Positions 26,314 to 38,232 of a DNA stretch of 64,000 nucleotides are shown here, piece by piece. Source of the stretch: JALOAT01 sp041685115 (lineage in GTDB: Bacteria; Pseudomonadota; Gammaproteobacteria; Thiohalomonadales; Thiohalomonadaceae); the NCBI GenBank assembly GCA_041685115.1, contig JAWLGK010000020.1:3820-67819 (forward strand), written 5' to 3'. The number at the start of each line of letters is the position of its first letter. The stretch's first letter is position 1. The position numbers and the translations under genes were made by a program. Under the pieces are notes generated by a model that saw only the letters and a list, made by a program, of their open reading frames with translations, was not told where the DNA came from and did not search any database.

Positions 26314-26472
26314 TTACTTGAGGTTTTTCAGGATGCCGTCGGCCGCGTCACGCGCCTTCTCGGTGATGGTCTTCTCGGCGAAGGGGTTGCTGAGCAGGGG
26401 CTTGTCGCGCGCGAGGTTGGCACCCAGCCACATGCCGGCCACCAGTACGGCGATGATGATCAGCAGTCTCAT
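26314..26472 (-). CDS. 52-residue single-pass membrane protein
   Basis: An ATG at 26472 begins MRLLIIIAVLVAGMWLGANL, a strong transmembrane or signal-anchor helix. A charged tail containing DKPLLSNPFAEKTITEKARD follows, and the gene ends in TAA at 26314-26316. It lies between rmuC and hpnC and reads away from hpnC, whose start is only 20 bases from its own. The clean hydrophobic-then-helical design and the tight divergent spacing argue that it is real. I do not recognise the family. Confidence 0.6.
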   Translation of the reverse strand: MRLLIIIAVLVAGMWLGANLARDKPLLSNPFAEKTITEKARDAADGILKNLK

Positions 26473-26492
26473 GTTCTCTCCCGGTCGATTGA

Positions 26493-27395
26493 ATGGGCAG
26501 GCAAGCTAACATAACGAACCTGTCCGCGCACGACGTGGACGCGGCCTACGCCTGGTGCGAAGGCCTGGCGCGGCGCCACTATGAGAACTTTCCCGTGGCC
26601 TCGCGCCTGCTGCCGGCGCGCCTGCGCCGTCCCATTGCGGCGGTCTATGCCTTCGCGCGCCTGGCCGACGACATGGCCGACGAAGGCGGCCTGCCCGAGG
26701 CGGCGCGCCTCGCGGCGCTGGACGACTGGGCGCGGCAGCTGGATGCCGCGCTCGCGGGCCGCGCCGGTCACCCGGTGTTCGTGGCCCTGGCGGATCTGGT
26801 CGCCCGTTACCGGGTGCCGTCGGTGCTGTTCCACGACCTGCTCTCGGCGTTTCGCCAGGACGTGACCACCCGTCGCTACGCCTGTTTCGAGGATGTACTC
26901 GATTACTGCCGCCGCTCGGCGGATCCGGTGGGGCGCATCCTGCTGCACCTGGCGGGCGAGGCCACGCCGGAAAACCTGCGCCTGTCCGACCGGGTGTGCA
27001 GCGCCCTGCAACTCATCAACTTCTGGCAGGACCTCGCCCAGGACATGGACGAGAACGACCGCATCTATCTGCCCGAGGACGCCATAGCGGCCCACGGCGT
27101 GACCGTACAGCAGCTGCGTGAACGGTGTTCCGACGCGGCCATGCGCGCCCTGATGGCGAGCGAGTACGCCCGCGCCCGCGCCATGATGGAGGAGGGGGCG
27201 GCGCTGGGTGCGCGCCTGCGCGGTCGCTTCGGGCTGGAGATCCGGCTCATCGTGCAGGGGGGGCTGCGCGTGCTCGACCGCCTGGAGGCGCAGCAAGACG
27301 TGTTTTCCCGTCCGCGTCTGCGCCGGCGCGATGCCTTCGTAATCCTCTGGCGGGCGCTGCGCCGGACGCCTTTGCAACCCGCGCCTTCGCCGTAG
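26493..27395 (+). CDS. hpnC: Hydroxysqualene synthase HpnC
   Basis: 300 residues. Squalene/phytoene-synthase fold with ARLADDMADEGGL (first Asp motif, about 52-64) and NFWQDLAQDMDENDRIYLPE (second, about 175-194). HpnC hydrolyses presqualene diphosphate to hydroxysqualene, the step between HpnD and HpnE. Unlike the usual hpnCDE operon, it is on the opposite strand and separated from hpnD/hpnE by rmuC. Confidence 0.92.
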   Translation: MGRQANITNLSAHDVDAAYAWCEGLARRHYENFPVASRLLPARLRRPIAAVYAFARLADDMADEGGLPEAARLAALDDWARQLDAALAGRAGHPVFVALADLVARYRVPSVLFHDLLSAFRQDVTTRRYACFEDVLDYCRRSADPVGRILLHLAGEATPENLRLSDRVCSALQLINFWQDLAQDMDENDRIYLPEDAIAAHGVTVQQLRERCSDAAMRALMASEYARARAMMEEGAALGARLRGRFGLEIRLIVQGGLRVLDRLEAQQDVFSRPRLRRRDAFVILWRALRRTPLQPAPSP

Positions 27396-27410
27396 CCCGG
27401 CGGCGGCCGC

Positions 27411-28085
27411 TCACACGGCGCGCCGAAAGCGCGCTTCAATCCAGGGCAACACCTCGTCCGGGTGGTCGATGAGCCCGTCGGCGCCCCAGTCGTGCGGACG
27501 GTCCTCCGCCGCCAGATAACCGAACATGGCCACCAGGGTGGTCATGCCCGCGTTTCGGCCGGCCAGCACATCGCGTTCCGCGTCGCCCAGGTAGACGCAC
27601 TGCGCCGGTTGCGAACCGGCCTGCGTGCAGGCCAGCAGCATGGGCGCGGGATCGGGCTTGTTCACCGGCAGGGTGTCGCCGCTGATCACGCTCACCGCGC
27701 GCGCCAGCAGGCCGAGCTGGGCAAGCAGCGGTTCGGTCAGTGCCGCCGGCTTGTTGGTGACCACGCCCCAGCGCATGCCGCGCAGGTCGATGGTCTCCAG
27801 CAGTTCCGCCATGCCCGGAAAGAGCCGGGTGCCGCGGGTGAGATGGGCGCGATAGATGTCGATGAGGCGCTGGCGCAGCGACGGCAGGCGCGGGTCGGCG
27901 GGCGCAAAACCGAAGCCGAGGCGCAGCAGGGCCAGGGCGCCGTGAGACACCACGGGCCGAATCTGCTCGTAGGGCAGGGGCTCGCGACCGTGCTCGACCA
28001 ACACCTCGTTGAGCGCATAGGCGAGATCGGGCGCGGTGTCGGCGAGGGTGCCGTCGAGGTCGAAAAGGATGGTGCGGATGGGCAT
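27411..28085 (-). CDS. HAD-family phosphatase (phosphoglycolate phosphatase / MupP type)
   Basis: 224 residues from ATG 28085. The HAD catalytic motif is FDLDGTLADTAPDL; motif II is VVTNKP; motif III/IV includes VNKPDPAPML and YLGDAERDVLAGRNAGM. The sequence alone suggests Gph. However, in Pseudomonas the gene at this position next to ubiG is MupP, which dephosphorylates MurNAc-6-P in peptidoglycan recycling, so MupP is a serious alternative. It is downstream of ubiG, separated by a 90-base spacer with a CCGGCTTTCGCCGG repeat. Confidence 0.85.
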   Translation of the reverse strand: MPIRTILFDLDGTLADTAPDLAYALNEVLVEHGREPLPYEQIRPVVSHGALALLRLGFGFAPADPRLPSLRQRLIDIYRAHLTRGTRLFPGMAELLETIDLRGMRWGVVTNKPAALTEPLLAQLGLLARAVSVISGDTLPVNKPDPAPMLLACTQAGSQPAQCVYLGDAERDVLAGRNAGMTTLVAMFGYLAAEDRPHDWGADGLIDHPDEVLPWIEARFRRAV

Positions 28086-28176
28086 CGGTTTTGAAAGGTC
28101 CCGGACGCCGGCTTTCGCCGGGGTGACGATGCGCGTGAACGCCGGGCCCGCAGGTCGCGGGCAGGTCAACCGGGGT

Positions 28177-28875
28177 TCACTCCCGCACGGCGTACGCCAG
28201 GTAGTTCACTTCCAGGTCCCGCCCCAGGCTGTACTGGCGTGAGAACGGGTTGTAGCTCATGCCCGTCAGGTCATTGAGAACGAGGCCCGCGTGGCGCGAC
28301 CAGCTCTCCAGTTCCGAGGGGCGGATGAACTTGGCGTAGTTGTGGGTGCCCTTGGGCAGCATGCGCAAGACGTATTCCGCACCGACAATGGCGAACAGGT
28401 ACGACTTGGGGGTGCGATTGATGGTGGAGAAAAACACCTTGCCGCCCGGCTTCACCAGCTTGGCGCAGGCGCTCACGACCGAGGCCGGATCGGGCACGTG
28501 TTCCAGCATCTCCAGGCAGGTGACCACGTCGAAACTGGCGGGACGCTCCTCGGCCAGCTGTTCCACACTCACGTTGCGGTAATCCACCTTCAGGCCGGAC
28601 TCATACAGGTGCAGCCTGGCCACTTCCAGGGAGGCCTCGGCCATGTCGATGCCCATCACCTCGGCGCCGCGCGCCGCCATGCCCTCCGAGAGAATGCCGC
28701 CGCCGCAACCCACATCGAGCACCTGCTTGCCGGCCAGGCCGGCGCGCTGGTCCACGTAGTCCACGCGCAGCGGATTGATGTCGTGCAGGGGCTTGAACTC
28801 GCTGTTGCGGTCCCACCAGCGCGAGGCAAGGGCGGCGAATTTGTTGATCTCGACCGGATCGACGTTGGCGGTCAT
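28177..28875 (-). CDS. ubiG: Ubiquinone O-methyltransferase UbiG
   Basis: 232 residues, GGAGG upstream of ATG 28875. SAM-binding motif LDVGCGGGILSEGMA, preceded by the UbiG-type EINKFAALASRWWD and FKPLHDINPLR, then TCLEMLEHVPDP. It performs the two O-methylations of ubiquinone synthesis, releasing S-adenosylhomocysteine. The gene overlaps mtaD by four bases. MtaD-type enzymes can deaminate that by-product. Confidence 0.96.
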   Translation of the reverse strand: MTANVDPVEINKFAALASRWWDRNSEFKPLHDINPLRVDYVDQRAGLAGKQVLDVGCGGGILSEGMAARGAEVMGIDMAEASLEVARLHLYESGLKVDYRNVSVEQLAEERPASFDVVTCLEMLEHVPDPASVVSACAKLVKPGGKVFFSTINRTPKSYLFAIVGAEYVLRMLPKGTHNYAKFIRPSELESWSRHAGLVLNDLTGMSYNPFSRQYSLGRDLEVNYLAYAVRE

Positions 28876-30212
28876 GGTTTTTCCTCCGGGGAAACGTCGG
28901 ACTGCTGGATTCGGGCGCGCCACTGGCGGGCGCGGGCCAGGATGGCCTCTTCGTCGAGGGTGGTGAGCTGGCGCTCCTTGAGCAGGTGGCGGCCCGCCAC
29001 CCACACATCGCTGACGCGTTCGCGCCCGGTGGAATACACCAGCTGGGTGATTACGTTATAGACGGGCTCGGTCTCCAGCCCGCGCAGGTTCACGGCGGTG
29101 ACGTCCGCCGCCTTGCCCGGCACCAGCGAGCCGGTGACGGCATCGAGCCCCAGCGCCCGGGCGCCGTTGAGGGTGGCCATGCGCAGCGCCGTCTCCGCAG
29201 AGACCGCGCTCGCATCGCCCGCCACCGCCTTGCCGAGCAGGGCGGCCGTGCGCATCTCGCCGAGCATGTCCAGGTCGTTGTTGCTGGCCGCGCCGTCGGT
29301 GCCGAGGGCCACGTTCACGCCCGCGCCGAGCAGGCGCTGCACCGGGCAGAAACCGCTCGCCAGCTTCAGGTTCGATTCGGGGCAGTGCACCACGTGCGCC
29401 CCGGCGGCCGCATGTCCTTCGATCTCGGCATCGGTGAGCTGGGTCATGTGCACCGCCATGAGCCGCGGCGTGACCAGACCCAGTTCCTTCAGGCGCGCCA
29501 GCGGGCGGCGGCCGCTCTGGGCCAGGGCAGTTTCCACCTCGAAGGCCGTCTCGTGCACGTGCATGTGCACCGGCAGGTCCAGTTCCTCGGCGTACATGGC
29601 GATGCGCTCCAGGGGCGCGTCGGACACGGTGTACGGGGCATGGGGTGCAAAGGCGGTGCTGACCAGCGGATGGCCGCGCAGCTCGTCGTGCAGTTCCATG
29701 CCCTTGTGCAGGTAGTCGTCGGGGCCGCTGCCCCAGGCCGAGGGGAAGTCGAACACGATGAGCCCGACCGTGGCGCGCAGGCCCGCCTGGGCCGCGGTGC
29801 GCGCCACTTCGTCCGGAAAGAAATACATGTCCTGGAAGCAGGTGGTGCCGCCGCGCAGCATCTCGGCCATGGCCAGCTGGGTGCCATCGCGCACGAACTC
29901 GCGGCCGACGTGGCGGCCCTCGGCCGGCCAGATGTGTTCTTGCAGCCACTGCATGAGCGGCACATCGCCGCCCAGCCCGCGCAGCAGCGTCATGGCGGCG
30001 TGGGTGTGGGCGTTGACGAAGCCCGGCAGCAGGGCATGGCCGGACAGGTCCACGTTCACCGCGGCCTCGAAGCGGGTCTTGGCCTCCGCCGTGGGCAGCA
30101 GCGCGGTGATGCGGCCGTCCTCGATGGCGAGGCTGTGGTGTTCAAGTACGACCCCGGCCGGCTCGACAGGGACGATCCAGCGGGCATGGAGGAGCGAGTC
30201 GACTTTTTTCAT
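28872..30212 (-). CDS. mtaD: 5-methylthioadenosine / S-adenosylhomocysteine deaminase (TrzA/MtaD family)
   Basis: 446 residues of the amidohydrolase superfamily. Zinc ligands lie in GFVNAHTHAAMTLLRGLGGD, with HMHVHETAFE, VHMTQL and the late aspartate in ALGTDGAASNNDLDML. Members deaminate methylthioadenosine, S-adenosylhomocysteine or adenosine. The overlap with ubiG and the nearby mtnA support a role in recycling SAM by-products. Confidence 0.9.
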   Translation of the reverse strand: MKKVDSLLHARWIVPVEPAGVVLEHHSLAIEDGRITALLPTAEAKTRFEAAVNVDLSGHALLPGFVNAHTHAAMTLLRGLGGDVPLMQWLQEHIWPAEGRHVGREFVRDGTQLAMAEMLRGGTTCFQDMYFFPDEVARTAAQAGLRATVGLIVFDFPSAWGSGPDDYLHKGMELHDELRGHPLVSTAFAPHAPYTVSDAPLERIAMYAEELDLPVHMHVHETAFEVETALAQSGRRPLARLKELGLVTPRLMAVHMTQLTDAEIEGHAAAGAHVVHCPESNLKLASGFCPVQRLLGAGVNVALGTDGAASNNDLDMLGEMRTAALLGKAVAGDASAVSAETALRMATLNGARALGLDAVTGSLVPGKAADVTAVNLRGLETEPVYNVITQLVYSTGRERVSDVWVAGRHLLKERQLTTLDEEAILARARQWRARIQQSDVSPEEKP

Positions 30213-30367
30213 GGGCGCCGAGAATACACCAAGCGGCCTATCCTTGCCTCAGGGGGCATGTTAGCTTCGGGGCTGCGCGCCAGAAGGGCGTGCACGGGGT
30301 GTTCGCGAGGGATTGGATTCAGGGCCCGCGGATGCCGCCGATGCTGAACATTGACCTAGGAGAACGC

Positions 30368-30817
30368 ATGAAGATCAGCACCCGTTTTTTCGGCAGCCAG
30401 GAGATTGACGAGAATCAGATCATCACCTTCCCGCGCGGCCTGCCCGGCTTCGAGCAGTGCAAGCGTTTCAAGCTGTTCCACGAGGAAGGCAAACCGAGCG
30501 TGTTCTGGCTGCAGGCCGTGGACGACCCGGATGTGATGTTCTCGGTGGCCGCCCCGGAGATGTTCGGATTCGGCTACGAGCTGTCCCTCGATGCGGAAGA
30601 GGAGAAGCTGCTCGGCCTTCTGGAACCGGGCGAGGCGGTGGTGTTGGTCATGCTCCGTCGTACCGACGAGGAAGGCGCCGAGCCGCTGCCCGGCTATCCC
30701 AAACTGAGCGGCAACCTGCGCGGCCCCCTTATCGTCAATGCCCGCCAGCAGATCGGCATGCAGAAGGTCGTGAACCGCTTCCGGCAGGAGATCGTGCTGC
30801 GCGCCATCGAGGAATGA
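30368..30817 (+). CDS. fliW: FliW-family protein (flagellar assembly factor / CsrA antagonist)
   Basis: 149 residues from ATG 30368, with TAGGAG upstream. Family signatures are TRFFGSQEIDENQIITFPRG, LPGFEQCKRFKLF, LQAVDDPDVMFSV and the terminal block NLRGPLIVNARQQIGMQKVV. In Bacillus and Campylobacter FliW binds CsrA and relieves repression of flagellin mRNA. Here there is no flagellar gene or csrA nearby. The neighbour downstream overlaps by four bases and is an inositol-phosphatase-like gene. Family assignment is firm, but the role in this organism is inferred. Confidence 0.9.
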   Translation: MKISTRFFGSQEIDENQIITFPRGLPGFEQCKRFKLFHEEGKPSVFWLQAVDDPDVMFSVAAPEMFGFGYELSLDAEEEKLLGLLEPGEAVVLVMLRRTDEEGAEPLPGYPKLSGNLRGPLIVNARQQIGMQKVVNRFRQEIVLRAIEE

Positions 30818-31599
30818 ACCCGGATCTGTCCGAGCTCGAGCCGCTGGTCGTGGGCGCCGCCCACGATGAGCTGTTGCCGCGTTTCGCGCGGGTCGGCGTG
30901 CAGCTGAAGGGTGATGCGAGCCCCGTGACCGAGGCGGACCTGGCCGTACATGCCCGCCTGCATGCGGCGCTCAACGAGCGCTGGCCCGAGGTGGCATTCC
31001 TCAGCGAGGAAATGCCCCACGAGCGCCAGGCGGCGCTGTTGGCGTCGGACGGGGCCCTATGGGTACTCGATCCCCTGGACGGCACGAGCAACTTCGTGGT
31101 CGGTGTGCCGCACTGCTGCATTTCGCTGGCCTATCTGGAGGCCGGCGAGGTGCAACTGGGACTGATCTACGACCCCTTCCGGCAGGAACTCTTCCACGCG
31201 GAGCGCGGCGGCGGCGCCTTCCTCAATCACGTGCCCATCCGGGTCGCGGGCGCGGAACGTCCCTTCGCCCAGACCCTCGTCATGGTCGATTTCAAACGCC
31301 TGCCCAAGCGCCTGGCCGCGCGCCTGGCAAGCGAGCCGCCCTATGGTTCGCAGCGCAACTTCGGCGCCGGTGCCCTGGATTGGGCCTGGCTGGCCGCGGG
31401 GCGCGTGCACGCCTACCTGCATGGTGGGCAGAAGCTGTGGGACTACGCCGCCGGCGCGCTCATCCTGCAGGAGGCTGGTGGCATCAGCAGCACATTGCAG
31501 GGCGAGGCGGTCTATAGAAGGACGGTCGAGCCCCGCTCGGTGGTCGCCGCGGCCGCGGGCTACTTCGAGGCGTGGTACGCCTGGCTGACCACCGTGTAG
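30814..31599 (+). CDS. Inositol monophosphatase family protein
   Basis: 261 residues. Metal-binding motifs are SEEMPHER (Glu), DPLDGTSNFVVG (the diagnostic DPxDGT) and WDYAAGALILQEAGG. The family includes SuhB, CysQ and histidinol phosphatases; this one is not clearly any of them. Start overlaps the fliW stop (ATGA), so the two are translated together. Confidence 0.88.
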   Translation: MNPDLSELEPLVVGAAHDELLPRFARVGVQLKGDASPVTEADLAVHARLHAALNERWPEVAFLSEEMPHERQAALLASDGALWVLDPLDGTSNFVVGVPHCCISLAYLEAGEVQLGLIYDPFRQELFHAERGGGAFLNHVPIRVAGAERPFAQTLVMVDFKRLPKRLAARLASEPPYGSQRNFGAGALDWAWLAAGRVHAYLHGGQKLWDYAAGALILQEAGGISSTLQGEAVYRRTVEPRSVVAAAAGYFEAWYAWLTTV

Positions 31600-31750
31600 G
31601 AGCCGACCCTGTCGGCGAACAGCCGTGGTTCGCGAAGGCGCTGTTCGCCCACGGGAGTGGGCTTCCACTCGGTATTCCACCTGCCAGTGTGTTTTCTTTC
31701 CACGCTCCAAGCCGCCATAATCCGGCCCTTCACCGATTACCCATACCGCC

Positions 31751-32797
<1,047 letters not shown>

Positions 32798-32800
32798 AAA

Positions 32801-33080
32801 CATTCGCCCACGGTGTGGGCTCCTGCGGGTGGTTATCGATGCCTTGTAGGAGCCGACACCGTCGGCGAACGTGGCTCCGATAACCGCGGGCGGTTGGAAA
32901 GGCATTCGCCCACGGTGTGGGCTCCTACGGTGGTTTGATGAGCCCGTTGTAGGGGCTGGCACCGTCGGCGAACGTGGCTCTGATAACCGCAGGCGGTTGG
33001 AAAGGCATTCGCCCACGGTGTGGGCTCCTACGGGTGGTTATCGAAACCTTGTAGGAGCCGACACCGTCGGCGAATTACAT
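32801..33080. repeat. 2.7 tandem copies of a ~103-nt hairpin unit
   Basis: Units start at 32801, 32903 and 33006 with CATTCGCCCACGGTGTGGGC. Each contains that hairpin (GCCCAC/GTGGGC) and then, inverted, TGTAGGAGCCGACACCGTCG with stem GCCGAC/GTCGGC. The two hairpins are inverted copies of each other with a compensated pair change. Single relatives occur before mtnA (31597-31660) and after pheS (48797-48823). Confidence 0.88.
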
Positions 33081-33130
33081 CCGATTTCCGCCGGTTTAAA
33101 AAAACATCCGCACAGCGCCTTTCCTTCTTC

Positions 33131-33197
33131 TGTGGGAGCGGCCTCAGGCCGCGATTCTCCCCCTTGCCCGCCATCGTGGCCTTAGGTCGCTCCTACA
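33131..33197. repeat. TGTGGGAGCGGCC inverted repeat upstream of gyrA
   Basis: TGTGGGAGCGGCCTCAGGCC at the left is matched imperfectly by a right arm ending CGCTCCTACA. The left arm itself folds (GCGGCCT/AGGCCGC). Same family as the elements at 13.92 and 44.24 kb. With the preceding tandem repeat it fills the 564-base mtnA-gyrA spacer, where I see no gene. Confidence 0.75.
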
Positions 33198-33361
33198 TAC
33201 AGCGGTGGCAAGTCATCTCCAGAAAACCGCCTCAGATGTCCCCTGACAGGCTTTCCCAAGCCTGCGCTGGGCCCCCTTGCCGTGGTATCATGCCGGCTTC
33301 TTTTCGGGTGTCAGGCCAAGGGCTTGGCCCCGCTCCGGTTGGAAAGGAAACGTCGTAATCC

Positions 33362-35947
<2,586 letters not shown>

Positions 35948-36073
35948 TGTTTCTTCAGGAACATCCGAGGGCGGGGCTCGCACGTAGCGCTTAGAAGCGG
36001 CGCACACGAGTCCCCCCCGTGTTCCCCGTGGTTTAAGCTTTTTTTCTTTAAAAGAAATTCCTAAGGAACCGCC

Positions 36074-37159
36074 ATGGCGCGCGTATTCAACTTCAGTGCC
36101 GGCCCGGCCATGTTGCCGCAGGCTGTGATCGAACGGGCCCGCGAGGAGATGCTGGACTGGAATGGCAGCGGCATGTCCGTGATGGAGATGAGCCATCGCG
36201 GCAAGGAGTACATGTCCATCGCCGCCAAGGCCGAGGCGGACCTGCGCGAGCTGCTCGCCGTCCCCGCCAATTACAAGGTGCTGTTCCTGCAGGGCGGCGC
36301 CTCCCAGCAGTTCGCCATGATCCCCATGAACCTGCTGCGCGGGAGGAACGTCGCCGATTACATCAACACCGGCGACTGGTCCACCAAGGCCATCGCCGAG
36401 GCGAAGAAGTACGGCACGGTGAACGTGGCCGCCAGCAGCGAGGCGAGCCGCTTCACCACCGTGCCCGCCCAGGCGGAGCTGAGGCTCTCCGGCGATGCGG
36501 CCTACGTGCACTACTGCCCCAACGAGACCATCCGCGGCGTGGAGTTCGACTACGTGCCAGAGACCGGCGGTGTGCCGCTGGTGGCCGACATGTCCTCCAC
36601 CATCCTGTCACGCCCCATCGACGTGAGCCGGTTCGGCCTCATCTACGCCGGCGCGCAGAAGAACATCGGCCCGGCGGGGCTGACCATCGTTATCGTGCGT
36701 GAAGACCTGCTGGGCGGGCCGCTCCCGGGCACACCCACCATGCTCGATTACAAGATCCACGCCGACAACGACTCCATGTACAACACCCCGGCCACCTATT
36801 CCTGGTATGTGGCGGGGCTGGTGTTCCAGTGGCTGAAAGACCTCGGCGGGCTTGCGGGCATGGCGGCCATCAACCAGCGCAAGGCGGAGAAGCTCTATGC
36901 CGCCATCGACCAGTCCGGCGGCTTCTACCACAACCCGGTGGCGAAGCACTGCCGTTCCTGGATGAACGTGCCGTTCACCCTGGCCAATGCGGATCTGGAC
37001 GAAACCTTCCTCAAGGAAGCCAAGCAGGCGGGGCTGGTCACGCTCAAGGGCCACCGCGTGGTGGGCGGCATGCGGGCCAGCATCTACAACGCCATGCCGG
37101 AGGAAGGCGTCGACGCGCTGGTAGGCTTCATGGCCGACTTCGCAAGACGAAACGGGTAA
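36074..37159 (+). CDS. serC: Phosphoserine aminotransferase
   Basis: 361 residues, TAAGGAA upstream. Class V aminotransferase with VFNFSAGPAMLPQAVIERA at the start, LFLQGGASQQFAM, and the PLP lysine in YAGAQKNIGPAG. It makes phosphoserine from 3-phosphohydroxypyruvate and also serves pyridoxal phosphate synthesis. It follows gyrA as in Pseudomonas. Confidence 0.96.
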   Translation: MARVFNFSAGPAMLPQAVIERAREEMLDWNGSGMSVMEMSHRGKEYMSIAAKAEADLRELLAVPANYKVLFLQGGASQQFAMIPMNLLRGRNVADYINTGDWSTKAIAEAKKYGTVNVAASSEASRFTTVPAQAELRLSGDAAYVHYCPNETIRGVEFDYVPETGGVPLVADMSSTILSRPIDVSRFGLIYAGAQKNIGPAGLTIVIVREDLLGGPLPGTPTMLDYKIHADNDSMYNTPATYSWYVAGLVFQWLKDLGGLAGMAAINQRKAEKLYAAIDQSGGFYHNPVAKHCRSWMNVPFTLANADLDETFLKEAKQAGLVTLKGHRVVGGMRASIYNAMPEEGVDALVGFMADFARRNG

Positions 37160-37350
37160 GCGGATGGCTGGACCGCACCCATGTGTTGTGGGGCCTCAGG
37201 CCGCGATGGTTTTTGTGAACACCCAACCGCCGGATGAGTCCGTTCTTACGAAAGCGCGTTGTGCGTGTGGGACAACGTGGCCCGCAGAGCGTCATACAAA
37301 CCCGTTCGGGCGTGAGCTGCGGAATATGCCCCGTCCGTAGGTCACGTTGG

Positions 37351-37519
37351 CCCCAGAAATGAAGAAGGGGAGCATCCTGCTCCCCTCCGGGCGTAGTTGA
37401 CTTCCCTGTCACACCCACACGTCCCTGTGGTGCTCAAGAGTACGTAGGTCACCTTCCTAGAGAAACCCCTCGCTTGTAGGCGAAGCCGGTATCTCACGTA
37501 GGAGTTTTCTGATTTTTTT
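37351..37519 (-). repeat. 170-nt GGA-hairpin element, copy 1 (sense presumed minus)
   Basis: Hairpins on the plus-strand coordinates: GGGGAGCA/TGCTCCCC (37367-37374/37378-37385), TGAC/GTCA around TTCCCT (about 37398-37411), CCACA/TGTGG (37415-37419/37426-37430). Read on the minus strand, the loops hold AGGA, AGGGAA and GGGAC. The right end is TAGGAGTTTTCTGATTTTTT. Confidence 0.75.
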
Positions 37520-37784
37520 ATGTCCGGCTCGGTTGATGCGGAGCAGTCGCATCAGTGCCTAGGGAAATGCCGATTCAGTTAGCGTTTCCGGCAGCACATG
37601 GATGTGCCACCATTTTCGGCCCGTAAGCGGTTCAACATGAGGTGGGCAAAAATCACGCTTTTTGCTGCGCTGAGAAAGCCTTCACGCTTCCCTAGGTGAT
37701 CTCCGTGTGGAGGCGCCGCCGACCGCACGGGGTCTTTGTGGGCTATCCAATCACCGGGCACCCGTTCCCACAACACTGCGGAAT

Positions 37785-37945
37785 GCGGAATGAAAAAGGG
37801 GAGCGTCCTGCTCCCCTCCGGGTCGTAGTTGACGTCCCTGTCACACCCACATCCCTGTGGTGTCCAGAGTACGTAGGTGACTTTCCTGGAGAAACCCCTG
37901 GCTTGTAGGCAGAGGCGGGATCTTGTGTAGGAGTTTTCTGATTTT
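37785..37945 (-). repeat. 170-nt GGA-hairpin element, copy 2 (sense presumed minus)
   Basis: The same order of hairpins as copy 1: GGGGAGC/GCTCCCC (37798-37804/37810-37816), GAC/GTC around GTCCCT, and CCACA/TGTGG (37847-37851/37856-37860). On the minus strand the last reads CCACAGGGATGTGG, which contains the full CsrA consensus ACARGGAUGU. The flanks between copies are unrelated, so this is a repeated unit, not one long duplication. Confidence 0.75.
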
Positions 37946-38069
37946 GGTACGCGACGGGTGATTGATGGCTCGGCCCAGGCTTTGTGGGAGAGAGCAGCGC
38001 CTAGACCGATGGCGAGATCGGAAGGATGCCAGGCAGCTCGCGTGACCCGCGCCGGTGCAAACGCTAACC

Positions 38070-38232
38070 CCGGAAATGGAGAAGGGGAGCATCCTGCTCC
38101 CCTTCGGGTCGTAGCTGACTTCCTTGTCACACCCACATCCGTGTGGTGCTTAGACTACGTAGGCCACTCCTTCAGAGGAAGCCCTCGCTTGTAGGCTCAG
38201 GCGGTATCTCGTGTAGGAATGTTCCGATTTTT
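38070..38232 (-). repeat. 170-nt GGA-hairpin element, copy 3 (sense presumed minus)
   Basis: The first hairpin is an 11-bp perfect stem (38081-38091/38095-38105). TGAC/GTCA holds TTCCTT (minus-strand hexaloop AAGGAA). CCACA/TGTGG at 38133-38146 has the minus-strand loop CGGA. The copy touches the end of the aspartate aminotransferase gene, so readthrough of that gene would transcribe all three copies in the GGA-sense direction. No protein gene is visible in 37160-38230. Confidence 0.75.
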
